DNA of 64,000 bases from assembly GCF_041200175.1 (NCBI RefSeq), contig NZ_CP165727.1, positions 8,550,001 through 8,614,000 of the forward strand. Direction: 5' to 3'. The translations under genes were made by a program, and so were the position numbers. The notes below the pieces were generated by a model. That model did no database searches and was not told the DNA's origin. It worked only from the letters and a program-made list of their open reading frames with translations. This DNA is from Streptomyces sp. R33 (GTDB lineage Bacteria > Actinomycetota > Actinomycetes > Streptomycetales > Streptomycetaceae). Positions 35,154 through 43,621 of this stretch are shown one piece after another (positions within the stretch are counted from its first letter, which is position 1; each line of letters opens with the position of its first letter).

Positions 35154-35157
35154 CCTA

Positions 35158-35622
35158 GCGGCACCACGCTCGCCCGGACCTGGGCCGACAACCGCCGCGC
35201 CTATCTGGGCACCAGCGTCAGCGGCTACCCCAACCTCTTCCTCTGGCCCGAACCTGCTCACCGGTACCACCGCAGTACCCACCGTCCTCGAGGCCCAGCT
35301 CCGCTACATCTCGACGGCCCTCACCCACTTGCGCACCCGCGGTTACGCCGCGCTCGACGTCACTTCCGAAGCCGAGGAAACCCATCAGCAGGCCCTGCAC
35401 AAGGCGCTGCGCACCACCGTCTACAGCCCCGTGAACGGAGGCGGGTACTACTTCGGCCTCCCGGGCGTCAACACCTTCTGGTGGCCCTGGTCGACCGCCA
35501 GGCTCGTCAGGCGTCTGCACGCCTTCTCGCCGGACGTCTATACCTGGACCCTGCCAGGGGCGCTGCCGGCACCTCGCGCCGCGCAGGACGGCCTGCCGAC
35601 GGCACCGTTGGGCAGGCCGTAG
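35158..35622 (+). pseudogene. Flavin-containing monooxygenase C-terminal remnant
   Basis: 'TTLARTWADNRRAYLGTSVS' and 'GYPNLFL' followed, after a frame change near 35254, by 'PNLLTGTTAVPTVLEAQLRY' and 'YFGLPGVNTFWWPWSTARLV' match the C-terminal part of FAD monooxygenases of the Baeyer-Villiger/FMO type. The N-terminal two thirds, with the FAD and NADPH sites, is missing. The left side of the IS5 element has no matching sequence, so the truncation predates that insertion. Confidence 0.65.
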
Positions 35623-35846
35623 TACGCGCAGGTCGGCTCAGGGCCGTTGACCAGGGGAGTCGGCCCGCCCGTGCGGAATGCGAGGGTCGAAGGCGATCGG
35701 GATCCGGGGGTGGGCTGGCGGCCCTACCCGCCTGGTCGGCCATGCGTCAGGTGGCGAACGGGGCCAAGGGGGAGCGGCACACCGACACCGCACCGCTGGA
35801 GCGGGCGTTCCCGCTGCTGGGCCCGCTCACCGACGCCAAGTGGGTA

Positions 35847-36966
35847 AGTGAGCGTTTGATTCTCGGTTGTCTGTTTCATTTGGGTCAGGTGTCGCGCCAG
35901 TTGGGGGTGTTTTGGTGGGTGAGGCGTCGGGTCATGAGGTTGATGGCGGCGATTTGGATCATGGCTGCTGATCGGTGTGGGTGGGTTTCGTAGTCGCGGG
36001 CCAGGCGGCGGTGGTGCATGAGCCAGCCGAGGGTTCTTTCGACGACCCAGCGGCGGGGTTGGACGGTGAAGCCGCGGGTGTGGGGGTCGCGTTGGACGAT
36101 CTCGAGGTCGATGCCGCGGGTGGCGGCGTGTTCGATGGCTTTGTTCTTGTAGCCGTTGTCGGCCCAGGCTTTGGTGATGGTGGGATGGCGGGCTGCGAGG
36201 TGGTCGATGAGATGGGTGCCGGCGGTGGAGTCGTGGACGCTGGCGGCGGTGACGAGGACGGCCAGGAGGAGGCCGAGGGTGTCGGTGGCGATGTGCCGTT
36301 TGCGTCCGATGATCTTTTTCGCGGGGTCGATTCCCTGGTCGGTGAGGTGGACGTTGGCTGAGGTCTTGATGCTTTGGGAGTCGAGCAGGCAGGCGGTGGG
36401 CTCTGGTTCGCGGCCTTCGGCCTGGCGGAGCAGGCTGCGCAGGAGGCCGTTGAGGTGGTCGAAGATGCCGTCGTTTTGCCAGTGGGCGAAGTAGCCGTAG
36501 ACGCTCTGCCAGGGTGGGAAGTCGTGCGGTAGGTAGCGCCAGGGGATGCCGGTGCGGTCGACGTAGAGGATGGCGTTCATGAGGGCCCGCAGGTCGTGGT
36601 GGGGCCGGCGGATTCCGGCGCGGGCCTGGCGCCAGGTTTCGAGAGTGGGGCGGATCAGTTCCCATCGCGCGTCGGACAGGTCGCTGGGGTAGGGCGGGGG
36701 TGGTCGCATGATGTGGGGATACCGGCGCTTGGAGCTGTCGGGGAGGGCGTGTGCGGTGGCATCGGGAGCGTTGGCAGGTGTCCTGGATATGTCGCGAAGT
36801 AGGGTATGTGTAATTGAGACGGGATGTTCCGGGGTTAACGGGGTCACTTCGTCTGCCGACTGCTCTTCAGAAAAGCCGTATTCCAGCACAGATGGCACGA
36901 CAACTCTGCGGCACCGGCGGTTCAGAACCGCATCAGACCAGCGCGAACATAACCAAAACGCTCACT
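35847..36966 (-). mobile_element. IS5-family element with TA duplication
   Basis: Inverted ends AGTGAGCGTTT (left) and AAACGCTCACT (right) are flanked by TA on both sides (35845-35846, 36967-36968). The enclosed transposase gene is intact. The ends were read by eye, so the outer boundary may move by a base or two. Confidence 0.75.
35885..36709 (-). CDS. IS5-family transposase, intact
   Basis: The protein has 274 residues from ATG 36709 (an upstream in-frame start at 36898 lacks coding character). It shows the DUF4096-type N-terminus 'SDLSDARWELIRPTLETWRQ', catalytic Asp in 'CLLDSQSIKTSANV', second Asp in 'AWADNGYKNKAIEH' and Glu in 'RRWVVERTLGWLMHHRRLAR'. A single uninterrupted frame distinguishes it from the two-frame IS5 copies at 34.3 and 62.2 kb. 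It should be functional. Confidence 0.9.
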   Translation of the reverse strand: MRPPPPYPSDLSDARWELIRPTLETWRQARAGIRRPHHDLRALMNAILYVDRTGIPWRYLPHDFPPWQSVYGYFAHWQNDGIFDHLNGLLRSLLRQAEGREPEPTACLLDSQSIKTSANVHLTDQGIDPAKKIIGRKRHIATDTLGLLLAVLVTAASVHDSTAGTHLIDHLAARHPTITKAWADNGYKNKAIEHAATRGIDLEIVQRDPHTRGFTVQPRRWVVERTLGWLMHHRRLARDYETHPHRSAAMIQIAAINLMTRRLTHQNTPNWRDT

Positions 36967-37027
36967 TAGTACCTCGCGGATGCGGTCAGCTCTCCTCGCC
37001 CGGAGCAAGCGGGTCTGTCCAGTAAAC

Positions 37028-38655
37028 GGCCCTGTCTGACATTCGGTGGTGACGGAGTGTGTCGCTATCCGAGAAGGATGCGGTGACGGAGGAGGTTGAA
37101 GCCTGCGCGTCCGTGCATCTGGCGTGAGATCCGCTTGGTCTTGGTGTTGACGCCTTCGGCGGGGCCGTTGCTGTACGGAAGTGTGACCGCGGCGATCACG
37201 GCGTCGTGGTCTCGCTCGAGGCCGCGGGTGAAGGCGTGCAGGTGTGGCAGGTCCGCTGCGCGGACCTGGGTGATCCAGTGATCGAGCGCGTCGACGTTCT
37301 CGGGCCGAGGCTTCAGGAGCTGGGCGAAAGTCCGGACGGCGGTGGCCAGGTCGGTCATCTCGGGGCAGGCGGCGGTCAGCTGATCGAGGAGATCGCGATG
37401 TCCGGTCTTGAGGTTCTCGGGCCTGGTCAGGAGCATCCGGGCCAGCCTGCGCGGGGAGATGTGGCTGCGGTCGGCGTCCGCGCGGCCTTGGTTGATGTAC
37501 TTGTGCAGGAGGTTGAGGCAGCCCGTGAACCCGAGGGCCTTGATCTCCTCGAAGAGGTGCTGGACGGGAACAGCAGGGTCATCAGCTCGGCGTCTGCGCA
37601 GGTGCTCGCGATAGGGATCGACGAGACTGGCCCGGTACTTGGGGACGCGGAGCATGCGCTCGGGTCGGTCGGCGCGGGCATAACGTTTGACAGTGTTCAG
37701 GGACAGTTGCAGTCGACGGGCGCATTCCAGCAGGCTCACACGCTGCTGGAGGAGGCCGTGGACCTGGTGCCAACGCTCGAGCGTAGTCTCGGCTCGTGGT
37801 CCTTCGTAAATTGGAGTGTCCAGCACGGCGGCCCAGCAGGCGCTGTGTGCCTTGACCTCACTCAGGGCGGTTTCGCAGAGGTTGTGCCACAAGTGCCACC
37901 GGTCGGCGACCTGCACTGCGTCGGGCAGGGCACGGCGGATGGCCTCCGCGTAGGTCGCTGAACCGTCACGGCACACGACCTCGACGCCCGGATTCTCGCG
38001 CAGCCACGTTTCCAGCGTGTCGGCCGTGCGGTCGGGCAGCACGTCAATCCGCTCATGCGTTTCCGCGTCGATCACCACGGTGGCGTATCGGTGCCGCCGG
38101 CGCAGAGCGAAATCGTCGACACCGATCACGCGGGGCACCCGCCCGGTGGGCAGCGCAATGCGCAGCAGGGTGCGCAGGGCCGTGTGACGCGACAGGCCCA
38201 TCGCGAGTACCGCCAGCAGACGCGATCCCGCACGGCCCGCTAACTCCTTGACCACAGCCTTGATCTGCCTGGTCAGGCGGGTTGTGCGCCGCTGGTATCG
38301 CTCCAGCACCCCAGGCAGCTGCTCGCGAAAAGTGTGGCGGCAACCGCGGGTAGGACACACCAGACGCCGAACCCGGACACGGACCACGACCCGCCGGCCG
38401 TCGATCGGCAGGTCGGCGACCGTCCGCCAGTGATAGCCGTGCACCCGCACCGACAACACCCCGCACACCGGGCAGACCGCGGTCGATCCCGGAGTCCGTG
38501 CCCTCACGACCACGCGCTCACCCTCGTCGACCACATCCTCGATGACCAGCGGGGATATCCCCGAAAACACCGTCGCCACCAGCTCGTTGAGATTCTCCAC
38601 GCTCACATCAACGACCTACACCACTCTGCGTCACCACCGAATGTGAGACAGGGCC
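37028..38655 (-). mobile_element. ISL3-family element nested in IS256 terminal repeat
   Basis: The ends GGCCCTGTCTGACATTCGG and GGCCCTGTCTCACATTCGG (the second read inward from the right) continue with GTGGTGACG and differ at one base over 28. The target duplication CAGTAAAC occurs at 37020-37027 and 38656-38663, 8 bp as expected for ISL3. The element is 1628 bp. Confidence 0.93.
37065..38606 (-). CDS. ISL3-family transposase
   Basis: The protein has 513 residues and an N-terminal zinc ribbon ('CPVCGVLSVRVHGY', 'CPTRGCRHTF'), then a helix-turn-helix and a DDE domain: 'VIGVDDFALRRRHRYATVV' (Asp), 'VEVVCRDGSATYAEAIRRAL' (Asp) and 'YSNGPAEGVNTKTKRISRQM' (Glu). It ends 'GRAGFNLLRHRILLG', the usual ISL3 C-terminus. 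It is intact and framed by matching ends and target duplications, so it is probably an active, recent insertion. Confidence 0.93.
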   Translation of the reverse strand: MSVENLNELVATVFSGISPLVIEDVVDEGERVVVRARTPGSTAVCPVCGVLSVRVHGYHWRTVADLPIDGRRVVVRVRVRRLVCPTRGCRHTFREQLPGVLERYQRRTTRLTRQIKAVVKELAGRAGSRLLAVLAMGLSRHTALRTLLRIALPTGRVPRVIGVDDFALRRRHRYATVVIDAETHERIDVLPDRTADTLETWLRENPGVEVVCRDGSATYAEAIRRALPDAVQVADRWHLWHNLCETALSEVKAHSACWAAVLDTPIYEGPRAETTLERWHQVHGLLQQRVSLLECARRLQLSLNTVKRYARADRPERMLRVPKYRASLVDPYREHLRRRRADDPAVPVQHLFEEIKALGFTGCLNLLHKYINQGRADADRSHISPRRLARMLLTRPENLKTGHRDLLDQLTAACPEMTDLATAVRTFAQLLKPRPENVDALDHWITQVRAADLPHLHAFTRGLERDHDAVIAAVTLPYSNGPAEGVNTKTKRISRQMHGRAGFNLLRHRILLG

Positions 38656-38686
38656 CAGTAAACGGTGTAACTGGGTTGGTCTCGGG

Positions 38687-39970
38687 TTAGATTCGGTTGT
38701 TGGTGAGGCGGCCGTCGAAGGCGATGTCGAAGGCTTGCAGGGCCCGCTTCCAGCGGCTGGTCCAGCGTTTGCGGCCGGTGCCAGTCGGGTCGAGGGACAT
38801 CACCGCGAGGTAGATGCACTTCAGGGCGGCGTTCTCCGAGGGGAAGTGGCCGCGGGCCCTGACGGCCCGGCGGATGCGGGCGTTCACCGACTCGATGGCG
38901 TTGGTGGTGCAGACGATCCGGCGGATCTCGGCGTCGAACTGCAGGAACGGGACGAACTCCGCCCAGGCGTTCTCCCATAGCCGGACGATCGCCGGATACT
39001 TCTGGCCCCAATCCTCGCAGAACTCGAGGAACCGGCTCGTCGCGGCGTCCTCGGTCGGAGCTGTGTAGACGGGCTTCAAGGCTTTGGCGATCTTGTCCCA
39101 GTCCTGGCGGGCGGCATAGCGGAACGAGGCCCGCAGCAGATGGACGACGCAGGTCTGGACGACGGTCTTGGGCCAGACCTCGCCGACCGCGTCGGGCAGG
39201 CCCTTCAACCCGTCGCAGACCAGCATCAGGACGTCCTCGAGGCCGCGGTTCTTCAGCTCGGTCAGGACCCGGAGCCAGTGTTTGGCGCCTTCGCCTCCCT
39301 CGCCGCCGGCCCACAAGCCGAGGATGTCGCGGTGGCCCTCGGCCGTGACCGCCAGGGCCATATAGATCGGGCGGTTGGCGACCTGGCCCTCGCGGATCTT
39401 CACGTTGATGCAGTCGATGAAGACGACCGGGTAAACGCGGTCGAGTGGACGGGCCTGCCATTCGGCCATGCCCTCCATCACCGAATCGGTGATCGTGGAG
39501 ATCGTCTGCTTCGACACCTCGGCGCCATAGACCTCGGCCAGATGAGAGGAGATCTCACCATGGGTCAGGCCCTTCGCTGACAACGAGAGGACCATCTCGT
39601 CGACGCCGGTCAGCCGGCGCTGACGCTTCTTGACGATCTGCGGCTCGAACGAGCCCTCCCGGTCCCGCGGGACCTCGATTTCGACCGGCCCGACGTCGGT
39701 GACGACGGTCTTGGAGCGTTTTCCGTTCCGGGAGTTCTCGCCGTTCTTCCCCGCCGGATCGTGCCGGTCATAGCCGAGGTGATCGCTCATCTCGCCTTCG
39801 AGGGCGGACTCCAGCAGCCGCTTCGTCAGCTGCTGGAGCAGCCCGCCCTCACCCGTCAGCTGCAGCCCCTCGGCCTGAGCCCGGGCCACGAGCTCGTTCA
39901 GGAACTGGTCATCCACAGCTGCAGGCGCAGCCCCCGCCTCAGACGGCTTGGCTATGTTCTCGCTGGTCAC
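38687..39970 (-). CDS. IS256-family transposase (first copy)
   Basis: The protein has 427 residues. It has the mutator-type signature 'LGYDRHDPAGKNGENSRNGK', catalytic Asp in 'YPVVFIDCINVKIREG', second Asp in 'VLMLVCDGLKGLPDAV' with 'VVQTCVVHLLRASFRYAARQ', and Glu in 'CTTNAIESVNARIRRAVRAR'. The reading frame is intact, although the left end of the element is disrupted by ISL3, which probably immobilises it in its present form. Confidence 0.93.
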   Translation of the reverse strand: MTSENIAKPSEAGAAPAAVDDQFLNELVARAQAEGLQLTGEGGLLQQLTKRLLESALEGEMSDHLGYDRHDPAGKNGENSRNGKRSKTVVTDVGPVEIEVPRDREGSFEPQIVKKRQRRLTGVDEMVLSLSAKGLTHGEISSHLAEVYGAEVSKQTISTITDSVMEGMAEWQARPLDRVYPVVFIDCINVKIREGQVANRPIYMALAVTAEGHRDILGLWAGGEGGEGAKHWLRVLTELKNRGLEDVLMLVCDGLKGLPDAVGEVWPKTVVQTCVVHLLRASFRYAARQDWDKIAKALKPVYTAPTEDAATSRFLEFCEDWGQKYPAIVRLWENAWAEFVPFLQFDAEIRRIVCTTNAIESVNARIRRAVRARGHFPSENAALKCIYLAVMSLDPTGTGRKRWTSRWKRALQAFDIAFDGRLTNNRI

Positions 39971-40047
39971 AGGTGCACTCTTCCATGATCGGAGTTACAC
40001 CGTTCTCTTTACAGTCCCGAGCAAGCCGGACGAGGAGGCGGGGACGC

Positions 40048-41446
40048 GGGCGTGTCAGCGATCTTGTGTAAGTCGGTTGGTGTCATTGGATGCTGAGCCG
40101 GTCCTCGAAGAAGAGTGAGAACTGGTTCAGCGCTTCCTTCCAGTGTGGGGCGACGTGGTTGGCATCGCGCGCTTTGGGGTTGATCTGCTCGCGGACTGCG
40201 AGGTAGAGGACCTTCAACGCTGCCTGTTCCGAGGGGGAATGGCCGCGGTTGCGGGTGGCTTTGCGGAGCCGCGAGTTGATCGATTCGACCATGTTCGTGG
40301 AGTAGACCACCGTCCTTATGGCCGGTGGGAACGCCAGGTAGGGAGTGAACTCCGGCCAGGCCGACCGCCAGGTCCGCACGATCGCCGGGTAGCGTTCGCC
40401 CAGGTCAGAGGCCTCGAACGCGTCAAGGGCCTGTTCGGCGGCCGTCTCGGTCGGCGCTGTGTAGATCGCTCTCAGAGCCGGCACCAGCTTCGGGTGGTCC
40501 CGCACGGACGACAGTCTGAGCGAGGCCCTGGTCAGGTGAATCACGCACGTCTGGACCGTGGCCTTGGGCCAGGTCGCGGTGACGGCGTCGGGCAGGCCCT
40601 TCAGACCATCGCAGACGACGATGCACACGTCCTCGATACCCCGGTTCCGCAGTTCCGACAGCACCGCCATCCACGTGGTCGCGCCTTCACCCTCGGCTCC
40701 AACCCACAAGCCGAGGACGTCTTTGCGGCCGTCCATGTCGACGCCGACGGCCAGGTAAACCGGCTTCGATGTCACCGAGCCAGAACGGATCTTCACCCAC
40801 AATGCGTCGATGTAGATGATCGGCCAGACCGCGTCGAGGGGCCGGTTCTGCCAGGTCACGAGCTCGTCGATCACGGCGTCGGTGACCTTGCTGATCAGGT
40901 CTGGGCTGACCTCGACTCCGTAGATCTGGGCGAGGTGGGAGCGGATGTCGCGCACGCTCATCCCGCGCGCGTAGAGCGAGAGGATCCGGTCGTTGAATCC
41001 CGCCAGCCGGCGGGCGTTCTTCGGGACCAGACGCGGCTCGAACTCACCGTTGCGGTCTCTGGGCACCGCCAAAGTGACGGCGCCGGCATCGGTCAGGACC
41101 CTCTTGGGCGACGTCCCGTTCCGGGAGTTTCCAGAGCCGTGACCTGCGGAATCTCCGCGTTCGTAGCCGAGGTGTTCACTCATCTCGGCTTCCAGAGCCC
41201 GCTCCAGAACAGCCTTGGTGATCTCCGTCAGGAGCCCGCCCTCGCCGAGCAGGGCCGCTCCCGAGGAGTCAGCTTTGTCGAGCAGCCGCTCGACCACCTC
41301 GTCGACCGTCTTGTCGCCGGCCACGGACGCGGCCGCTTCGTCTTTGTCTGCCATGACTCGTCCGATCCTCCTGGCCCACAGGCCCGAGGCCGAGCCCCGG
41401 GCCAGGCTTCCACATCACGGACTTACACGATCTTTCAGACACGCTC
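40048..41446 (-). mobile_element. IS256-family element (second copy), 1399 bp
   Basis: The ends GGGCGTGTCAGCGATCTTG and GAGCGTGTCTGAAAGATCG (the second read inward) both continue to GTGTAAGTC or its equivalent. The flanks GGGGACGC at 40040-40047 and 41447-41454 form an exact 8-bp duplication. Only 13 bases separate it from the duplication of the first IS256 element. Confidence 0.88.
40083..41354 (-). CDS. IS256-family transposase (second copy)
   Basis: The protein has 423 residues and belongs to a different subgroup from the 38687 gene. It shows 'LGYERGDSAGHGSGNSRNGT', Asp in 'PIIYIDALWVKIRSG', Asp in 'CIVVCDGLKGLPDAV' with 'VQTCVIHLTRASLRLSS' and Glu in 'VYSTNMVESINSRLRKATRN'. It is intact and framed by good ends, so it is likely functional. 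Confidence 0.93.
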   Translation of the reverse strand: MADKDEAAASVAGDKTVDEVVERLLDKADSSGAALLGEGGLLTEITKAVLERALEAEMSEHLGYERGDSAGHGSGNSRNGTSPKRVLTDAGAVTLAVPRDRNGEFEPRLVPKNARRLAGFNDRILSLYARGMSVRDIRSHLAQIYGVEVSPDLISKVTDAVIDELVTWQNRPLDAVWPIIYIDALWVKIRSGSVTSKPVYLAVGVDMDGRKDVLGLWVGAEGEGATTWMAVLSELRNRGIEDVCIVVCDGLKGLPDAVTATWPKATVQTCVIHLTRASLRLSSVRDHPKLVPALRAIYTAPTETAAEQALDAFEASDLGERYPAIVRTWRSAWPEFTPYLAFPPAIRTVVYSTNMVESINSRLRKATRNRGHSPSEQAALKVLYLAVREQINPKARDANHVAPHWKEALNQFSLFFEDRLSIQ

Positions 41447-41461
41447 GGGGACGCCGGTCCG

Positions 41462-42865
41462 TCACGGTGCGGCGGGGGTGTTGGCGGTGAACGGACACCG
41501 GGCTGCCCGGTGGTCTTCGGGCTGTGGGTCCGCAGCGGGCCGGTGGTCGCCGGGCCGGTCGCCGGGTGGGTGGGGACGGACCGAGACGTCGAGGGTGAGG
41601 TCGTGGGGCTGGAGGATGGTGCGCGTGTGGAAGACGGGTGTCGTGCCGGGTGATCGGGTGACCTCGTAGTGGGGGGTGAGGGTTGCGGTGACGATGGTCA
41701 TGGCGGTGGTGGCGAAGTGGGTTCCGAGGCAGTTGCGCGGCCCTCCGCCGAACGGCATGAACGCGTACTTGGGCAGCGGGTTGGCGGCGCGGTCGGTCCA
41801 GCGGTCCGGGTCGAACGTGGTGGGCCGGTGGTAGTGGCGGGGGTCGCGGTGGAGGACGAAGGGGCTGACGGCGACCTTCTGGCCGGGGCGCAGGGGGTAG
41901 CCGGCGAGTTCGGTGGGTTCCTCGATGGTCCGCTGGAGGAACCAGAGCGGGGGGTAGAGGCGCAGGGTCTCCTTCACGACGGCTTCGGTGACGGCCAGCC
42001 GGGGCACGACGGCCGCGGTGGGGAGCGCGCCGGCGAGTTCCCGGTCGGCCTCGTCCCGTACCCGCCGACGGACTTCCGGGTGCCGGTCGAGGAGGAGGAG
42101 CAGCCAGGCGAGCGCGGCGGCGGTGGTCTCGTGGGCGGCGAAGAGGTTGGCGACGATGACGCTGGTCGCGCCCTCGTGGGTGAGGGCGCCTTCGTCGCAC
42201 GCGGTGTTCAGGAGGTCCGCGACCACGGAGGGCGAGTCGTCCCGCCTCGTCGTACGCCGCCGGCGTATCAGGGAGGAGACTTCGTCGGCTAGGTCGCGGC
42301 CGGCGCGCTGGAGGCGGCGTCGGCGCAGCGCGTGCCAGCGGGCCGGCAGGGGCAGTGTGGGGGGCAGCAGCGCGTCCTGCAGGCGGGCCAAGAGGTCGGG
42401 GACGTCGCCGGTCTCGGGCCCGAGGCAGAACTCGGCGATCAGGTGGGCGGTGAGGTCTTCCAGTGCGGGGATCGCTTCGATCCTGCCGCGTGCGTGCCAG
42501 GTGTCCGCGTGGCGGACGACGGTCGACGCGAGGCTGTCCCGGGCGGCGCGCATGCTGGTCCGGTTCAGGCCGCGTCCCGCCAGGCTGCGGGCCCGCATCC
42601 ACAGGGCCAGGTCTTCGGAGGCGCGGCTTCCGTCGGTCGCCTCGCCCAGCAGGTCGCTGGAGATGCCGTAGGTGGTGTTGGTGTGCTTGAGGACCTCCTC
42701 CGCCAGGGCGGGCGAGTTCACGATGTACAGGTCGTCGTCGAAGCGGACCAGGTCGCCGTACTGCTGCTGGTCGAGGAGGAAGCCGAGGTGGTCCCGCTCG
42801 AACGCGCGCCGGTTGCCGTGCCGCCCGGCCCCCGAGGGGCCGGGCGGCACACGGGAAGACAGCAT
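41462..42865 (-). CDS. Cytochrome P450, likely tailoring enzyme of the adjacent peptide
   Basis: The protein has 467 residues and a full P450 set: I-helix 'NLFAAHETTAAAL' (about 235-247), K-helix 'VVKETLRLYPPLWF', 'PDRWTD' meander and heme loop 'FMPFGGGPRNCLGTHFA' (about 367-383) with the axial Cys. It oxidises a substrate with O2 and ferredoxin-supplied electrons. ATG 42865 lies 3 bases after the stop of a 68-residue Tyr-rich peptide gene, so the two are co-translated; the only ribosome-site-like bases (GGTAG) are inside that gene's end. P450s next to short Tyr/Trp-rich peptides cross-link aromatic side chains in biarylitides, cittilins and atropopeptides. That role here is inference. The C-terminal 40 residues are a Pro/Asp-rich extension. 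Confidence 0.9.
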   Translation of the reverse strand: MLSSRVPPGPSGAGRHGNRRAFERDHLGFLLDQQQYGDLVRFDDDLYIVNSPALAEEVLKHTNTTYGISSDLLGEATDGSRASEDLALWMRARSLAGRGLNRTSMRAARDSLASTVVRHADTWHARGRIEAIPALEDLTAHLIAEFCLGPETGDVPDLLARLQDALLPPTLPLPARWHALRRRRLQRAGRDLADEVSSLIRRRRTTRRDDSPSVVADLLNTACDEGALTHEGATSVIVANLFAAHETTAAALAWLLLLLDRHPEVRRRVRDEADRELAGALPTAAVVPRLAVTEAVVKETLRLYPPLWFLQRTIEEPTELAGYPLRPGQKVAVSPFVLHRDPRHYHRPTTFDPDRWTDRAANPLPKYAFMPFGGGPRNCLGTHFATTAMTIVTATLTPHYEVTRSPGTTPVFHTRTILQPHDLTLDVSVRPHPPGDRPGDHRPAADPQPEDHRAARCPFTANTPAAP

Positions 42866-42868
42866 CTG

Positions 42869-43075
42869 CTACCGCGCCTGTACGTAGTAGTAGTAATACG
42901 CACTGGAGTGGTCCGACCCTCCGAGCGTGCTGCTGCGTTGCACCTTCGCCCCGGAGGGATCGTTGGCCAGGTGGGCGGAGCTCGACGCGGCCTGGGCCGA
43001 TCCGGCGCTGAGGAGCGCGGCGACGGCGGAGGCGACGATGAGGAGCGACTTGCGGAGGGGGATCAGGGCAGCCAT
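42869..43075 (-). CDS. Secreted-type Tyr-rich peptide, putative RiPP precursor
   Basis: ATG 43075 follows AAGGAGG at 6 bases, one of the best ribosome sites in the window. The 68-residue product has a Sec-type signal ('RKSLLIVASAVAALLSAGSA', predicted cleavage after AQA near residue 29), a polar spacer ('HLANDPSGAKVQRSSTLGG'), and ends 'DHSSAYYYYYVQAR'. Five consecutive tyrosines at the end of an otherwise Tyr-free peptide, directly followed by a P450 gene, make an aromatic cross-linking substrate plausible. It could instead be a small exported protein unrelated to the P450. No protease or transporter gene is in the pair. Confidence 0.7.
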   Translation of the reverse strand: MAALIPLRKSLLIVASAVAALLSAGSAQAASSSAHLANDPSGAKVQRSSTLGGSDHSSAYYYYYVQAR

Positions 43076-43621
43076 GGCTGTCCTCCTTCGGGGTGGGATG
43101 GGCGGCGGTTCCGCCCGGTTCGTTGCCCTCATTAGTCCACCCGCGGCATCCGGGGGTCATGCCCCGGGAACGCGTGGCATGACCCCCGCGCCCGCGTCTG
43201 CCACAATGCGGGCTTTCGCGCGCCCCCGGCTCCGCCCGGCCGAGGCCGCCCCGTCGCGCAGCGGAGCGGTTCAGCCCGAGGACGTGGTCGGGCGGCCCCG
43301 CCTGGCAGAGGACGTCCCGAAGGCGGGAGCGGCCGCGGCGCCGCCCGTCGTGGCGGGGCGCGCCGGGACTCCACCGGAGACCGGGATCCCGTTGCCCGCC
43401 GGGGTCGGTCCGGCGGCGGTGGCCGGCCCGGCCGCGCTCGCCCGGTGCGGGGCGAGGTCCTCGCCCACGGTCACGCCCGGGACCAGGCTGCCGGCCCCCA
43501 TCAACCCACCGACTCCAGCCTGAAATCCTCAGTAGGCGGCCGTGGTCGCGGAGTGGGACTGCGGCCCCGCCGGCGGCGACGGCGACGACGTCGCGCCCGA
43601 CCAGCCGGTCACCGCCCGCCG
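43076..43621. other. Divergent region upstream of peptide-P450 pair
   Basis: The promoter of the peptide/P450 pair must lie here. Long Pro/Ala/Gly-rich frames run on both strands ('RPATTGGAAAAPAFG' on minus; 'GIPLPAGVGPAAVAGPAALA' on plus), but they lack starts with ribosome sites and I treat them as compositional. Confidence 0.35.

Larger units (their letters stand above)
37011..40018 (-). mobile_element. IS256-family element, interrupted in its left terminal repeat by ISL3
   Basis: The left terminal repeat (37011 onward, GGGTCTGTCCAGTAAAC, resuming at 38664 with GGTGTAACT) pairs with the right end at 39993-40018; 21 of 26 positions agree once the ISL3 insert is removed. The outer flanks are GAGCAAGC at 37003-37010 and 40019-40026, an exact 8-bp duplication. 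Without the insert the element is about 1372 bp. Confidence 0.9.

Noticed and set aside
34261..41454. The IS block as one composite transposon
   Set aside because: Each element has its own ends and duplications, they belong to different families, and no pair shares ends that would mobilise the segment.
43133..43530. Pro/Ala-rich frames on both strands upstream of the peptide gene
   Set aside because: No ribosome site and no homology recognised; composition alone explains them.
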